Of a stretch of DNA of 64,000 nucleotides, positions 34,825 through 43,832 are shown one piece after another. Every line of letters starts with the position of its first letter. Within the stretch, counting starts at the first letter, position 1. The position numbers were made by a program, and so were the translations under genes. Origin of the DNA: Blattabacterium sp. (Mastotermes darwiniensis) str. MADAR (lineage in GTDB: Bacteria; Bacteroidota; Bacteroidia; Flavobacteriales; Blattabacteriaceae); NCBI RefSeq assembly GCF_000233435.1, contig NC_016146.1:491672-555671 (forward strand), given 5' to 3'. The notes beneath the pieces were generated by a model. That model saw only the letters and a program-made list of their open reading frames with translations, made no database searches and was not told the DNA's origin.

Positions 34825-35747
34825 ATGAAAAAACATATATATCCTTCTAAAATTTTATTATTTGGAGAATACTGCATCTTAGAAAATTCTAGTGGACTTT
34901 CCATTCCTTATGATTTTTATCAAGGAACTTTAAAATTTATTTCTGTATTATCTTCCAATAAAGAATCCATATATTCCAATTTTGAATTAAAAAAATATTT
35001 TCAATTTTTGTTAGAAAAAAAAAATTAGCAAAATTTGATCTCGAAAGATTAAACGATGATCTGCAAAAAGGTATTTATTTTCAATCCAATATTCCTAAAG
35101 GATATGGAATAGGAAGTTCTGGAGCCTTAGTTACCGCTATTTATGATAAATACGCTAAAAAAAAATTAAAAAAATGTTTTAAAAATATAAGAATTCTAAA
35201 GGAAATATTTAGTCAAATGGAATCTTTCTTTCATGGAAAAAGTTCTGGAATAGATCCTTTAGTTTCCTACTTCAACAAACCTTTACTTATTCGATCAGAA
35301 AGCAATATCTCTACTATAAATATACCAAAAAAAAAGGAATTTAAAGGGAAAGGAGCTATTTTTTTACTAGATTCTGGTTGCTCTAGAAAAACCTCATCTA
35401 TGATGAGTTTTTTCTTAGAAAAATTAAAAAACGATAAATTTAAAAAAATATTAAAAGAAGAATTTATGAAATACAATGAGAAATGTATTGAATTTTTCTT
35501 GAAAGGAGATTTTAAAATAATGCTAAAAAATGTAAAATTACTTTCCACCTGGGTTTTTCATCATTTTAATACTATAATTCCAAAAAAATTTTGTCAAATA
35601 TGGGAAGAAGGACTTATTACCAATATTCATTATCTAAAATTGTGTGGTTCTGGAGGAGGTGGCTATATTTTATGTTTTACTCCAGATTACAAAATCTCTA
35701 GAGAAAAATTAAAGGACTATACAAAAAAAGTAATTTTTCGTTTTTAA
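34825..35747 (+). CDS. GHMP kinase (mevalonate-kinase-like), split by a poly-A frameshift
   Basis: GHMP-superfamily small-molecule kinase of the kind often labelled mevalonate kinase in flavobacteria; the real substrate is uncertain. From ATG 34825 the first 67 codons (with SKILLFGEYCIL) end at TAG 35026. The remainder continues in another frame from 35025, with the ATP motif PKGYGIGSSGALVTA, the FHGKSSGIDPLVSYF segment and the C-terminal LKLCGSGGGGYIL. The break is in a ten-A run at 35015-35024; one extra A gives LEKKKLAKFDLERL and an unbroken protein of 307 residues. All three GHMP motifs are otherwise intact, so the gene is probably rescued by slippage or only recently broken. rluB follows after 11 bases. 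Confidence 0.82.
35015..35024 (+). repeat. Ten-A run at the GHMP kinase frame break
   Basis: Ten consecutive A bases preceded by TTAG and followed by TTAG. Reading straight through gives a stop at 35026; one added A restores the conserved frame. It has the same length and the same required correction as the ubiE tract at 9808. Confidence 0.9.
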
Positions 35748-35758
35748 AGCATAGTTTT

Positions 35759-36493
35759 ATGAATCCAACAATAAAAAAAAACGATTTTATACGATTGAAT
35801 CATTATTTATCCAATTCTGGAATATCCTCTAGAAGAGAGGCTGATAAATTGATTCAATCAGGAATCATAGAAGTTAATGGAAAATCCATATCAAAATTGG
35901 GAACCATCATTCACATGAATGATGTTATAACTATTAATGGAAATAGAATTAAGAATAAAAAGAAAATATATATACTACTTAATAAACCTAAAGGTTTTAT
36001 TACTTCTACACATGATCCTTTTAATAGAAAAACAGTAATGAATTTAATCCCAAATTTTTCTGATTATAGAATCTATCCCGTTGGAAGATTAGATCGTTCA
36101 ACTACAGGAGTTTTACTTCTTACAAATGATGGATCTATTACAGAAAAATTGACTCATCCGAAATATAATATAAAAAAAGTATATCATGTTGTATTAAATA
36201 AGAATATTCACGATAACGACATACATAAAATAAAAAAAGGAAAAATATTCCTCCATGAAGGAAGGGTAAAAGTTGATTTTATATACAAAAAAAAAAATAA
36301 AGTAAAAATTGGATTGCATATAGGATGGAATAGAGTAATTAAACGAATTTTTAAAAAACTAAATTATGAAGTAATACAAATAGATAGAATTAATTTTGGA
36401 GGATTTAATAAAAAAAATCTTAATAGAGGTAACTGGTGTTTTTTAAATAAAAAAGAAGTAGATGATACTACAAAAAAAAATAAGCATTATTAA
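35759..36493 (+). CDS. rluB: Pseudouridine synthase, RluB/RsuA family
   Basis: Converts uridine to pseudouridine in ribosomal RNA. The 244 residues have an N-terminal S4 RNA-binding domain (RLNHYLSNSGISSRREADKL) and a catalytic domain with the Asp in PVGRLDRSTTGVLLLTNDG. Flavobacterial members often carry a long Lys/Arg-rich N-terminal extension, which is missing here. Its last 32 bases overlap the start of aroQ in another frame, and it follows the GHMP kinase gene closely. RluB is the best guess within the family; RsuA or RluE-type specificity cannot be excluded. Confidence 0.85.
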   Translation: MNPTIKKNDFIRLNHYLSNSGISSRREADKLIQSGIIEVNGKSISKLGTIIHMNDVITINGNRIKNKKKIYILLNKPKGFITSTHDPFNRKTVMNLIPNFSDYRIYPVGRLDRSTTGVLLLTNDGSITEKLTHPKYNIKKVYHVVLNKNIHDNDIHKIKKGKIFLHEGRVKVDFIYKKKNKVKIGLHIGWNRVIKRIFKKLNYEVIQIDRINFGGFNKKNLNRGNWCFLNKKEVDDTTKKNKHY

Positions 36494-36896
36494 TGGTCCT
36501 AACTTGAATCTTTTAGGAAAAAGAGAACCAGAATTATACGGAACTATAAATTTTATAGATTATTTAAATAAACTAAAAAGAAAAAAAATTTTTTCCAACA
36601 TGGAAATTACTTATTTTCAAAGCAATCATGAAGGAAAAATTATAGATATACTACATAATATTGGATTTCAATCAGATGGAATTGTTCTCAATGCAGGAGC
36701 ATATACTCATACTTCTTTAGGAATAGCTGATGCTATTAAATCTATTTCTTCTCCAGTCATAGAAGTTCATATTTCTAATATTCATTCAAGAGAATCCTTT
36801 AGAAAAAAATCGTTTCTATCTTCTGTTTGTAAAGGAACTATTTTTGGTTTCGGATTAAAATCCTATGAATTAGGAATAATAAGTTTTTCCTTGTAA
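36462..36896 (+). CDS. aroQ: Type II 3-dehydroquinate dehydratase
   Basis: Third step of the shikimate pathway, removing water from 3-dehydroquinate on the way to aromatic amino acids. The 144 residues are normal length, with INGPNLNLLGKREPELYG at the N-terminus (Tyr in the flexible lid), QSNHEGKIID, LNAGAYTHTS and EVHISNIHSRESFR. The ATG at 36462 lies inside the 3' end of rluB; no later ATG precedes the conserved start, so the 32-base overlap is real. The 3' end overlaps engB on the other strand by 34 bases. Confidence 0.97.
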   Translation: MILQKKISIINGPNLNLLGKREPELYGTINFIDYLNKLKRKKIFSNMEITYFQSNHEGKIIDILHNIGFQSDGIVLNAGAYTHTSLGIADAIKSISSPVIEVHISNIHSRESFRKKSFLSSVCKGTIFGFGLKSYELGIISFSL

Positions 36897-37477
36897 GATT
36901 TATTAAAATTTTGAATATGTTGAATTATTTCTTTTCTTCCATATCCTTTCTTTACGGATACTTTGAAATACTTAGGCATCGAGAAAGAAGTTTTTTCAAT
37001 TTCTTCCTTACAAAGATCTATCTTTTTATCCAAAATTCTGGAACTTAGTTTATCCGTTTTTGTAAAAACAATACAAAAACGAATTTTTAAATTGTTTAAC
37101 TTTTTTATGAAGTCTAGATCTATTTTCTGTAAGACAGTTCTGCAATCCATCAATAGAAACAAAAGAATTAAATTTTTTCTATAAGAAACGTAATCTAGAA
37201 TTAATTTTCTCTTTTCTTTTTTTTTCCTCTTAGAGTATCCATATCCAGGCAAATCTGTTAAATACCATTCATGATTTATCAGAAAAAAATTGATCAATTT
37301 CGTACTTCCTGGATGAGAGGAAACTTTAGCTATTTTTTTACAATTTGCAATAAAATTAATCAAACTGGATTTTCCTACATTAGAACGTCCAGAAAAAGCA
37401 TATTCAGGAAGATTATGAAAAAAAAATTGATGTAATTTAACAAAACTTCCTTTAAATTTTACAGAAAAAATTTTCAT
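36863..37477 (-). CDS. engB: Ribosome biogenesis GTPase EngB/YsxC
   Basis: GTPase needed for assembly of the large ribosomal subunit. From the ATG at 37477 it has 204 residues and starts MKIFSVKF, as in relatives; a TTG at 37489 is less likely. G1 is SGRSNVGKSSLIN, G3 is DLPGYGYSKR and G4 is FTKTDKL, with KVSVKKGYGRKEI near the end. The start overlaps the tail of the alpha/beta hydrolase, and the 3' end overlaps aroQ on the opposite strand by 34 bases. Confidence 0.96.
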   Translation of the reverse strand: MKIFSVKFKGSFVKLHQFFFHNLPEYAFSGRSNVGKSSLINFIANCKKIAKVSSHPGSTKLINFFLINHEWYLTDLPGYGYSKRKKKEKRKLILDYVSYRKNLILLFLLMDCRTVLQKIDLDFIKKLNNLKIRFCIVFTKTDKLSSRILDKKIDLCKEEIEKTSFSMPKYFKVSVKKGYGRKEIIQHIQNFNKSYKEKLIIPNS

Positions 37478-38216
37478 GATCAAAATCAAATTTGGATAAC
37501 CATTTTTCTAATATTTTTATAAATTTTTTTGGATGTTCCATCATAGGAACATGTCCGCATTTATCTATCCAATATAATTCTGAACAGGGCAATAATCTAT
37601 GAAACTCCTCTGCTACTTCTGGAGGAGTAACATGATCTTGCTTTCCCCAAATTAAACAAATAGGTTGTTGAATAAGAGATAAATCCTTAGACATATTATA
37701 TTTCATTGCACTTTTTGCAATGTATAAAGTTTTAATTCCTTTTTTTTTATCATTCACAATATGAAATACTTCATCGATCAATTCTTTAGTAGCAATTCTA
37801 GGATCATAAAAAACTTCTTGCGATTTTTTTCGAATATATTCATAATTTTCTCTTTTAGGAAATGCTTCTCCAAAAGATTTTTCGAATAAACCAGAACTTC
37901 CTGTAAGTACAACAGAATGTACTAAATCTATTCTTTCTTTTGCTATGATTAAGGCTATATGTCCTCCTAGAGAATTTCCTATCAATGTAGCTTTTTCAAT
38001 CTCTATTTCTATTAAAAATTGAATAATATATTTAGATATATTATAAATATTTGTAAGAAATAAAGGCATATTATAAAGTGGAAGTGAAGGAATAATAACC
38101 TTGTATCCTTTTTTTGGAAAGAAATCTAAAAGTGCATCAAAATTGCTTAATCCCCCCATTAACCCATGAAGCAATATTAATGGATGTCCTACTCCCTTTT
38201 TTATGTAAGATATCAT
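37452..38216 (-). CDS. Alpha/beta-fold hydrolase
   Basis: Cytoplasmic hydrolase of unknown substrate. The 254 residues have the oxyanion region LILLHGLMGGLSNF near the start, the nucleophile Ser in LIGNSLGGHIALI near 86, the acid Asp in IWGKQDHVTPPE and the His in CGHVPMMEHP, so the triad is complete. The gene shares an ATGA overlap with rnc upstream and overlaps engB downstream, a compact rnc-hydrolase-engB run. Conserved in flavobacteria in this setting, but the function is not assigned. Confidence 0.87.
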   Translation of the reverse strand: MISYIKKGVGHPLILLHGLMGGLSNFDALLDFFPKKGYKVIIPSLPLYNMPLFLTNIYNISKYIIQFLIEIEIEKATLIGNSLGGHIALIIAKERIDLVHSVVLTGSSGLFEKSFGEAFPKRENYEYIRKKSQEVFYDPRIATKELIDEVFHIVNDKKKGIKTLYIAKSAMKYNMSKDLSLIQQPICLIWGKQDHVTPPEVAEEFHRLLPCSELYWIDKCGHVPMMEHPKKFIKILEKWLSKFDFDHENFFCKI

Positions 38217-38974
38217 GTGAAATATTTTTTACATTGTTTTTGAATAAGGAAATAAGCTTGTTTTGCTGCAAATTCTTCCGATTTTTTTTTTGAAGGACCT
38301 CTTCCTTCTGTTTTTATTCCACATTCAGAGATACTAACCTCAGAAAGATAAGTGATTACATGTGGATATTCTTCTTCAATTTTAATTTCTTTTTTTTCTC
38401 TAAAAGTATTAAAATTTATAATAAATTTATTTTTTTGAGACCATTCTATAATCCATACTTTGTAGCTAAAAATTTCCTTTTGCAATCTCGTAATATTTAC
38501 ATGATGATGTAATATTTTTTTATACACAAAATTTTTACATTCTTGATATCCTATTTCTAAATAAATAAAACCTATTAAAGCTTCAAGGACATTTCCCAAT
38601 ATATTATCGGATACAAGGGGCTTATTCAAAAAAAATATTTCGGTTATAAAAAGTTTTTTAGATATATCATTTAAATTTTTTCTGCATACGATTTTAGATC
38701 GTACTTGAGTTAACTCTCCTTCTTTTTTTTTAGGAAGCCGTTCATACAAAAAATGTGAAATAATGGAATTCAATACAGCATCTCCTAAAAATTCTAATCT
38801 TTGAAAATTAACATAATAATTCTTATTCAAATTCCTTTTTTCTGTTGAAAAACTATAAACGAATACTTCCTTGAAAAATTTTATATTCTTTGGACAAAAA
38901 CCCAGTACATTCTTTAATTTTTTAAAGAAAAGAGAATCTTCATCGTTTTGAAAAAAAAAATCATCAGATAACAT
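38213..38974 (-). CDS. rnc: Ribonuclease III
   Basis: Cuts double-stranded RNA, including rRNA precursors. The 253-residue protein has the catalytic helix QRLEFLGDAVLNS with Glu61 and Asp65, a second catalytic region GNVLEALIGFIYLE, and a C-terminal dsRNA-binding domain ending GRGPSKKKSEEFAAKQAY. At the place of the second catalytic Asp (Asp114 in E. coli) I read Asn128, three residues before the conserved Glu131. Whether this is normal in the phylum needs an alignment. It overlaps fabF by 11 bases and the hydrolase by four. Confidence 0.94.
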   Translation of the reverse strand: MLSDDFFFQNDEDSLFFKKLKNVLGFCPKNIKFFKEVFVYSFSTEKRNLNKNYYVNFQRLEFLGDAVLNSIISHFLYERLPKKKEGELTQVRSKIVCRKNLNDISKKLFITEIFFLNKPLVSDNILGNVLEALIGFIYLEIGYQECKNFVYKKILHHHVNITRLQKEIFSYKVWIIEWSQKNKFIINFNTFREKKEIKIEEEYPHVITYLSEVSISECGIKTEGRGPSKKKSEEFAAKQAYFLIQKQCKKYFT

Positions 38975-40223
38975 CTATTTGCTTAAATAAAATACAAACG
39001 TTATGTCCTCCAAAACCAAAAGTGTTGCATATACTAATTTTGACTTCTCTTTTTATAGCTTTGTTTGGAGTAAAACTAATTTTTGGATCTATTCTTTCGT
39101 CTACTTGAAATAAATTAATAGTTGGAGGTATAATCTTTTTACTTAAAGGAAGTATAGTAGCAATGGCTTCTATAGCTCCTGCTGCACCTAGTAAATGACC
39201 TGTCATAGACTTAGTAGAATTTATATCAATATTGTATACATTTTTTTTAAATACCGTTTGAATAGCTCTCACCTCTGCAAGATCTCCCAAAATTGTGGAA
39301 GTTCCATGAGCATTAATATGATCTACTTTACTATATTCAATTTCAGCATCTTCTACAGCTGATCTCATAGCTATAATTACTCCCCTCCCTTCCGGATGAG
39401 GAGCCGTTATATGATAAGCATCTCCAGACATACCTACTCCTCCTATTTCCGCATAGATATTAGCACCTCTTTTTTGAGCATGATTGTATTCTTCAAGTAT
39501 TAGACACCCAGCTCCTTCTCCCAAAACAAAGCCATCTCTATCCTTATCAAAAGGACGTGAAGCTGTTTTGTAATCTTCATTTCTAGTGGATAAAGCATGT
39601 AAAGCATTAAAACCTCCTACTCCACTTTGTGTAATAGCAGCTTCAGAACCTCCTGTTACCATAATATCTGCTTTCCCTAAACATATTAAATGATAAGCAT
39701 CAACAATTGCATTAGAAGATGAAGCACAAGAGGATACAGTAGCATAATTAGGCCCATAAAGTCCATAATTCATCGAAATAAAACCAGCAGTAATATCTAT
39801 GAGCATTTTAGGAATAAAAAAAGGACTAAATCTAGGATATCTTCCTCCATCAACATAATCCGAAATAGATTCTTCTAAGTTTAAAAGACCTCCAATTCCA
39901 GACGACCAAATAACACCCACACGTTCCCTTTTTTCTTTGTAAAAATCGATCTTACTATTTTCAACCGCTTCTGAAGAAGCTAAAATTCCATATTGTGCAC
40001 ACGGATCCAATTTACGTTGTTCTTTTTTACTAAAAAAAAGACTGGGATCATAATTTTTTAATTCGCAAGCAAATTTAGTTTTATATTTTTCGGTATTAAA
40101 ATAAGTAATGGGAGCAGAACCACTTTTTCCACTAATCAGGGATATCCAATATTCTTCAACATTATTTCCTATCGGAGTAATAGAACCAATACCAGTAACT
40201 ACTACTCTCTTTAATTTTTTCAT
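38964..40223 (-). CDS. fabF: 3-oxoacyl-ACP synthase II
   Basis: Elongates fatty acids by condensing malonyl-ACP with acyl-ACP. The 419 residues are full length. The nucleophile is Cys166 in TVSSCASSSNAIVDA, the two histidines are in NAHGTSTILGDLAE and TGHLLGAAGAIEAI, and the glycine-rich end is CNTFGFGGHN. It lies 16 bases downstream of acpP and overlaps rnc, the widely conserved acpP-fabF-rnc order. It acts with fabH, fabG and acpP in this window. Confidence 0.98.
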   Translation of the reverse strand: MKKLKRVVVTGIGSITPIGNNVEEYWISLISGKSGSAPITYFNTEKYKTKFACELKNYDPSLFFSKKEQRKLDPCAQYGILASSEAVENSKIDFYKEKRERVGVIWSSGIGGLLNLEESISDYVDGGRYPRFSPFFIPKMLIDITAGFISMNYGLYGPNYATVSSCASSSNAIVDAYHLICLGKADIMVTGGSEAAITQSGVGGFNALHALSTRNEDYKTASRPFDKDRDGFVLGEGAGCLILEEYNHAQKRGANIYAEIGGVGMSGDAYHITAPHPEGRGVIIAMRSAVEDAEIEYSKVDHINAHGTSTILGDLAEVRAIQTVFKKNVYNIDINSTKSMTGHLLGAAGAIEAIATILPLSKKIIPPTINLFQVDERIDPKISFTPNKAIKREVKISICNTFGFGGHNVCILFKQIDVI

Positions 40224-40239
40224 AAGATACTAATAAATA

Positions 40240-40494
40240 CTAATTATTATTTTTCTTTTCATTCAAGAGATCTTCTATCGCCTGTATAGCTTCTCCTACA
40301 GTAGTTATTTTTTCTGCCTTTTCATCAGAAATATTAATGTTAAATTCTTTTTCAAATTCCATAATAAGTTCTACAATATCTAAAGAATCAGCCCCTAAAT
40401 CATTAGTAAAGCTAGCATTAAGGATAACATCCCTTTCTTCTACACTCAATTTTTCTACTATAAGAGACTTCACTCTTGATGCAATATCAGACAT
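40240..40494 (-). CDS. acpP: Acyl carrier protein
   Basis: Carries growing fatty-acyl chains on a phosphopantetheine arm. The 84-residue acidic protein has the attachment Ser37 in [19 protein letters not shown] and the normal four-helix pattern. It is the first gene of the acpP-fabF-rnc-hydrolase-engB run on the minus strand, with a TAATTTTG box 29 bases before its ATG. It is divergent from pckA across an 89-base gap. Confidence 0.98.
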   Translation of the reverse strand: MSDIASRVKSLIVEKLSVEERDVILNASFTNDLGADSLDIVELIMEFEKEFNINISDEKAEKITTVGEAIQAIEDLLNEKKNNN

Positions 40495-40523
40495 AGGATC
40501 ATAATTTTTATTCTAATCTAATA

Positions 40524-40531
40524 CAAAATTA
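40524..40531 (-). promoter_or_regulatory. TAnnTTTG -7 box for acpP
   Basis: On the minus strand this reads TAATTTTG, ending 29 bases before the acpP ATG. The nearest upstream TTG is 26 bases away, further than the usual 19-21, so the -33 element is not convincing. Confidence 0.45.
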
Positions 40532-40546
40532 GTAAACTTTTATATA

Positions 40547-40554
40547 TAAATTTG
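40547..40554 (+). promoter_or_regulatory. TAnnTTTG -7 box for pckA
   Basis: Plus-strand TAAATTTG, ending 29 bases before the pckA ATG at 40584. It is the same octamer as in the pdhA promoter at nearly the same distance. No TTG is seen at the -33 position. Confidence 0.45.
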
Positions 40555-40583
40555 TATCAATGATACTTTAATGATACTATGGC

Positions 40584-42158
40584 ATGAGTTCTCTAGAAAA
40601 TTATGGAATATTGAATTCTTCAAATAATTGGCAATTATCCCCTGATGAATTGCAAAATATAATTTTACGAAACAAAATGGGTATAGAAACTGAATCAGGA
40701 GTTTTGGCTATCTACACTGGTTTATTCACTGGACGTTCTCCCGCAGATAGATTTATAGTAAAGGATAGCATTACCGAAAAAAAAGTATGGTGGAATGATA
40801 AATTCAATCGATCTTTTGACCCTGAAAAATTCAATCAGTTATATAATAAAATAGTCAGATACCTATCTGGAAAAAAATTATACATACGAGATTGTTTTTT
40901 ATGTTCCGATAAGCGTTATCAACTGAATGTTCGTTCTATTAGTGAATATCCATGGTCGGATTTATTTGTCCACAATCTTTTTTTTAGAGTTCCCAAAAAA
41001 GGACAAATATTACCAGATTGGTTGTTGTTATGTACCCCTGGATTTCAAGCAAACCCAATAACAGATGGAACACGTAGTAAAAATTTCTCTATATTAAATT
41101 TCTACAAAAAAATTGTATTAATTGGAGGATCAGGATATACAGGAGAAATAAAAAAATCAATTTTTTCTGTACTAAATTTTATACTCCCTAATAAAAAAGT
41201 ACTACCTATGCATTGCTCTGCTAATATTGGAAAAATACAAAAAGATACAGCTCTTTTTTTTGGATTGTCTGGAACAGGAAAAACAACTATTTCCAATGAT
41301 ACCAACAGGAAATTAATAGGAGACGATGAACATGGATGGACTTCGGATAATATTATTTTCAATTTTGAAGGAGGTTGTTATGCCAAAATACTTGGAATTT
41401 CTAAAGAAAAAGAACCTATGATTTATCAATCTATCAGAAAAGGAGCCATGTTAGAAAATGTTCTTTTTAAAAAAGGGACCAAAGAAGTGGATTTTTTCAA
41501 TGATTCTATTACACAAAATATTAGAATAAGTTATCCTATATATTTCATAAATAATATTGAAAAAAAATTACTATCCTCTAATATTAGAAATATTTTCTTT
41601 CTAACCTATGATGCTTTCGGTGTATTACCCCCTATAGCAAAACTAAATAAAGCACAATCTGCTTATTATTTCTTATTGGGATATACTTCTAAAGTGGCTG
41701 GAACAGAATTGAACATAATAAAACCACAAGCTACTTTTTCTTCCTGTTTTGGAGCTCCATTCATGCCATTAAATCCTATACAATACACAAAAATGCTAAT
41801 AAAAAAATTAGATAATCCAAAAATAAATGTATGGATGGTAAATACAGGAATTATTTCCAGTGGAGATACCTCTGGTTCTCGTATTAAATTAAGAGATACA
41901 CGAAAAATTGTCCAATGTGTTTTGAATGGGAGTCTATCTAGGGTTGATTATGAAAGATATCCAGTTTTCAATTTTTATATTCCAAAATATTGTCCAGGAA
42001 TATATTCAGATATTTTAAATCCAAAAAATACATGGAAAAATAAAAAAATGTATCAGGATCAATTAGAAAAACTTGTAAAAAAATTCATGAAACATTTTGA
42101 TTTATACAGGAAATATACCAACAAAGAAATATTATCTGGAGAACCTAAAATAGGATAA
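40584..42158 (+). CDS. pckA: Phosphoenolpyruvate carboxykinase (ATP)
   Basis: Converts oxaloacetate and ATP to phosphoenolpyruvate, the entry to gluconeogenesis from TCA-cycle acids. The 524-residue protein has FTGRSPADRFIVKD at the substrate side, the kinase-1 loop FGLSGTGKTTIS, the metal-binding DDEHGWTSDNIIFNFEGGCYAK region (split), and the SSCFGAPFMP and NTGIISSGD segments. It is complete. Only six bases separate it from the convergent ribE gene. With tpiA and pyruvate dehydrogenase it outlines central carbon metabolism fed by amino acids. Confidence 0.97.
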   Translation: MSSLENYGILNSSNNWQLSPDELQNIILRNKMGIETESGVLAIYTGLFTGRSPADRFIVKDSITEKKVWWNDKFNRSFDPEKFNQLYNKIVRYLSGKKLYIRDCFLCSDKRYQLNVRSISEYPWSDLFVHNLFFRVPKKGQILPDWLLLCTPGFQANPITDGTRSKNFSILNFYKKIVLIGGSGYTGEIKKSIFSVLNFILPNKKVLPMHCSANIGKIQKDTALFFGLSGTGKTTISNDTNRKLIGDDEHGWTSDNIIFNFEGGCYAKILGISKEKEPMIYQSIRKGAMLENVLFKKGTKEVDFFNDSITQNIRISYPIYFINNIEKKLLSSNIRNIFFLTYDAFGVLPPIAKLNKAQSAYYFLLGYTSKVAGTELNIIKPQATFSSCFGAPFMPLNPIQYTKMLIKKLDNPKINVWMVNTGIISSGDTSGSRIKLRDTRKIVQCVLNGSLSRVDYERYPVFNFYIPKYCPGIYSDILNPKNTWKNKKMYQDQLEKLVKKFMKHFDLYRKYTNKEILSGEPKIG

Positions 42159-42164
42159 TAATTT

Positions 42165-42764
42165 TTATTTCATTTTCAAGAAAAGAAATTTCCTAATATA
42201 TTTTCCCAAAATATCGTATTCCACATTAACAAAATTACCTACTTTCATGAAACGAAAATTTGTTTTTTCATAGGTATAAGGAATAACAGATACACTAAAT
42301 ATGTAATTAGTGCATTTTTTTATTGTAAGACTAATTCCATTTACAGCAATAGATCCTTTTTCTACTACAAAAGAATCCAATTTTTTTTTGGATTTAAAAG
42401 AGAATAACCAACTTCCATTTTTTTTATTTATTTCAACAATTTTAGCTATTGTATCTACATGTCCTTGCACTAAATGTCCATTCACCCTTTCATGAAGTTT
42501 CATTCCACGTTCCAAATTAACTTCATCTTTTATTTTTAAAAAATATAAATTGGTGCAACGTAAAGTTTCTTCCGAAGCCATTACTGAATAATTTTTTTTG
42601 TTAACCTCTATGAGAGTTAAACATATTCCATTATGAGAAATACTTTGATTAATTTTAATCTGATCAAAAAATGGATTTTTAAAAGTAATATATAGATTAT
42701 TTTTTTTACGATTTAATTGTTGTACTTGGGTAGTACATTCTATAATCCCATTAAACATATTCAT
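42165..42764 (-). CDS. ribE: Riboflavin synthase alpha chain
   Basis: Converts two molecules of 6,7-dimethyl-8-ribityllumazine into riboflavin. The 199 residues are two tandem lumazine-binding domains: the first begins MFNGIIECTTQVQQL with NGICLTLIEV, and the second contains RVNGHLVQGHVDTIAKI and VNGISLTIKKC. The start is either the ATG at 42764 or the one two codons later, which matches the usual MFxG N-terminus. It is divergent from pdxA with 24 bases between, and convergent with pckA. ribF in this window uses its product. Confidence 0.96.
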   Translation of the reverse strand: MNMFNGIIECTTQVQQLNRKKNNLYITFKNPFFDQIKINQSISHNGICLTLIEVNKKNYSVMASEETLRCTNLYFLKIKDEVNLERGMKLHERVNGHLVQGHVDTIAKIVEINKKNGSWLFSFKSKKKLDSFVVEKGSIAVNGISLTIKKCTNYIFSVSVIPYTYEKTNFRFMKVGNFVNVEYDILGKYIRKFLFLKMK

Positions 42765-42788
42765 AATTTTTTTTAAATTAAAACATAA

Positions 42789-43832
42789 ATGAATTATAGA
42801 AAAAAAAAAATAAGAGTAGGAATTTCCACAGGAGATATAAATGGAATAGGAATAGAAATCTTTTTAAAAGTATGTCGTAAAAAGAAACTTTTGGATTTCT
42901 TTACCCCAATATTATTTGGATCTACAAAATTATGTTCTTATTATGAAAAAATTCTGAATATTGAGTTAAATAATATACGAGAAATAAAAAATTTAAAAGA
43001 AGTTGTTGATTATAAAATCAATGTTTTAAATATTTGGAAAGAGGATATTAGATTTGACTCAATAAAAATAAATCCTGAATCAGGAAAATATCCTATTTTA
43101 TCTTTAAAAAAAGCAGTAAAAGCTTTAAAAGAAGGAAAAATAGATGTTCTTGTTACAGCTCCTGTCAACAAAAAATGGATGAATTTTAAAGGATTCCATT
43201 TTTTAGGTCATACAGAATATTTACAAACCCTTTTAGAAGGAGAATCCTTAATGTTAATGATTCATGATACCTTAAAAATAGCTTTAGTGACTAATCATTT
43301 ATCATTAAAAAATGTTAGTTCTGAAATAACTATAAAAAAAATTATAAAATCCATAAAAATTTTACATCAATCTTTAATAGTGGATTTTTCTATAGAAAAA
43401 CCTAAAATTGCGGTTTTAGGATGCAATCCTCACTCTGGAGAAAATGGATTATTAGGAGAAGAAGAAAAAACTCAAATTAAACCAGCTATTGATAGTTTAT
43501 TTCAAAAAAAAGGATTATTAGTTTTCGGTCCTTATTCTCCAGATGGATTTTTTGGGAATCATAACTATCGAAATTTTGATGCAGTTTTAGCCATGTACCA
43601 TGATCAAGGATTAATTCCTTTTAAAATATTAACCTTTAATGAAGGAGTAAATTTTACAGCTGGTCTTTCTCATATACGTACTTCTCCAGATCATGGAGTA
43701 GCGTATGATATTGCAAAAAAAGGAAAAGCTAATGAAAAATCTTTTGAAGAAGCTATTTTTAGTGCTATAAAAATATTCAACAATAGAAAAGAATACATGA
43801 AAATTGTTTCTTCAAAATATAAATCTCTATAA
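42789..43832 (+). CDS. pdxA: 4-hydroxythreonine-4-phosphate dehydrogenase
   Basis: NAD-dependent step in the synthesis of pyridoxine 5'-phosphate by the DXP-dependent route. The 347-residue protein has GISTGDINGIGIEIFLK at the start, VTAPVNKKWM, the metal-binding His in FLGHTEYLQTL, LGCNPHSGENGLLG, MYHDQGLIPFK and TSPDHGVAYDIA, all diagnostic. It is divergent from ribE, and its stop overlaps the end of atpC on the opposite strand by six bases. Supply of pyridoxal phosphate would serve speA among others. Confidence 0.97.
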   Translation: MNYRKKKIRVGISTGDINGIGIEIFLKVCRKKKLLDFFTPILFGSTKLCSYYEKILNIELNNIREIKNLKEVVDYKINVLNIWKEDIRFDSIKINPESGKYPILSLKKAVKALKEGKIDVLVTAPVNKKWMNFKGFHFLGHTEYLQTLLEGESLMLMIHDTLKIALVTNHLSLKNVSSEITIKKIIKSIKILHQSLIVDFSIEKPKIAVLGCNPHSGENGLLGEEEKTQIKPAIDSLFQKKGLLVFGPYSPDGFFGNHNYRNFDAVLAMYHDQGLIPFKILTFNEGVNFTAGLSHIRTSPDHGVAYDIAKKGKANEKSFEEAIFSAIKIFNNRKEYMKIVSSKYKSL

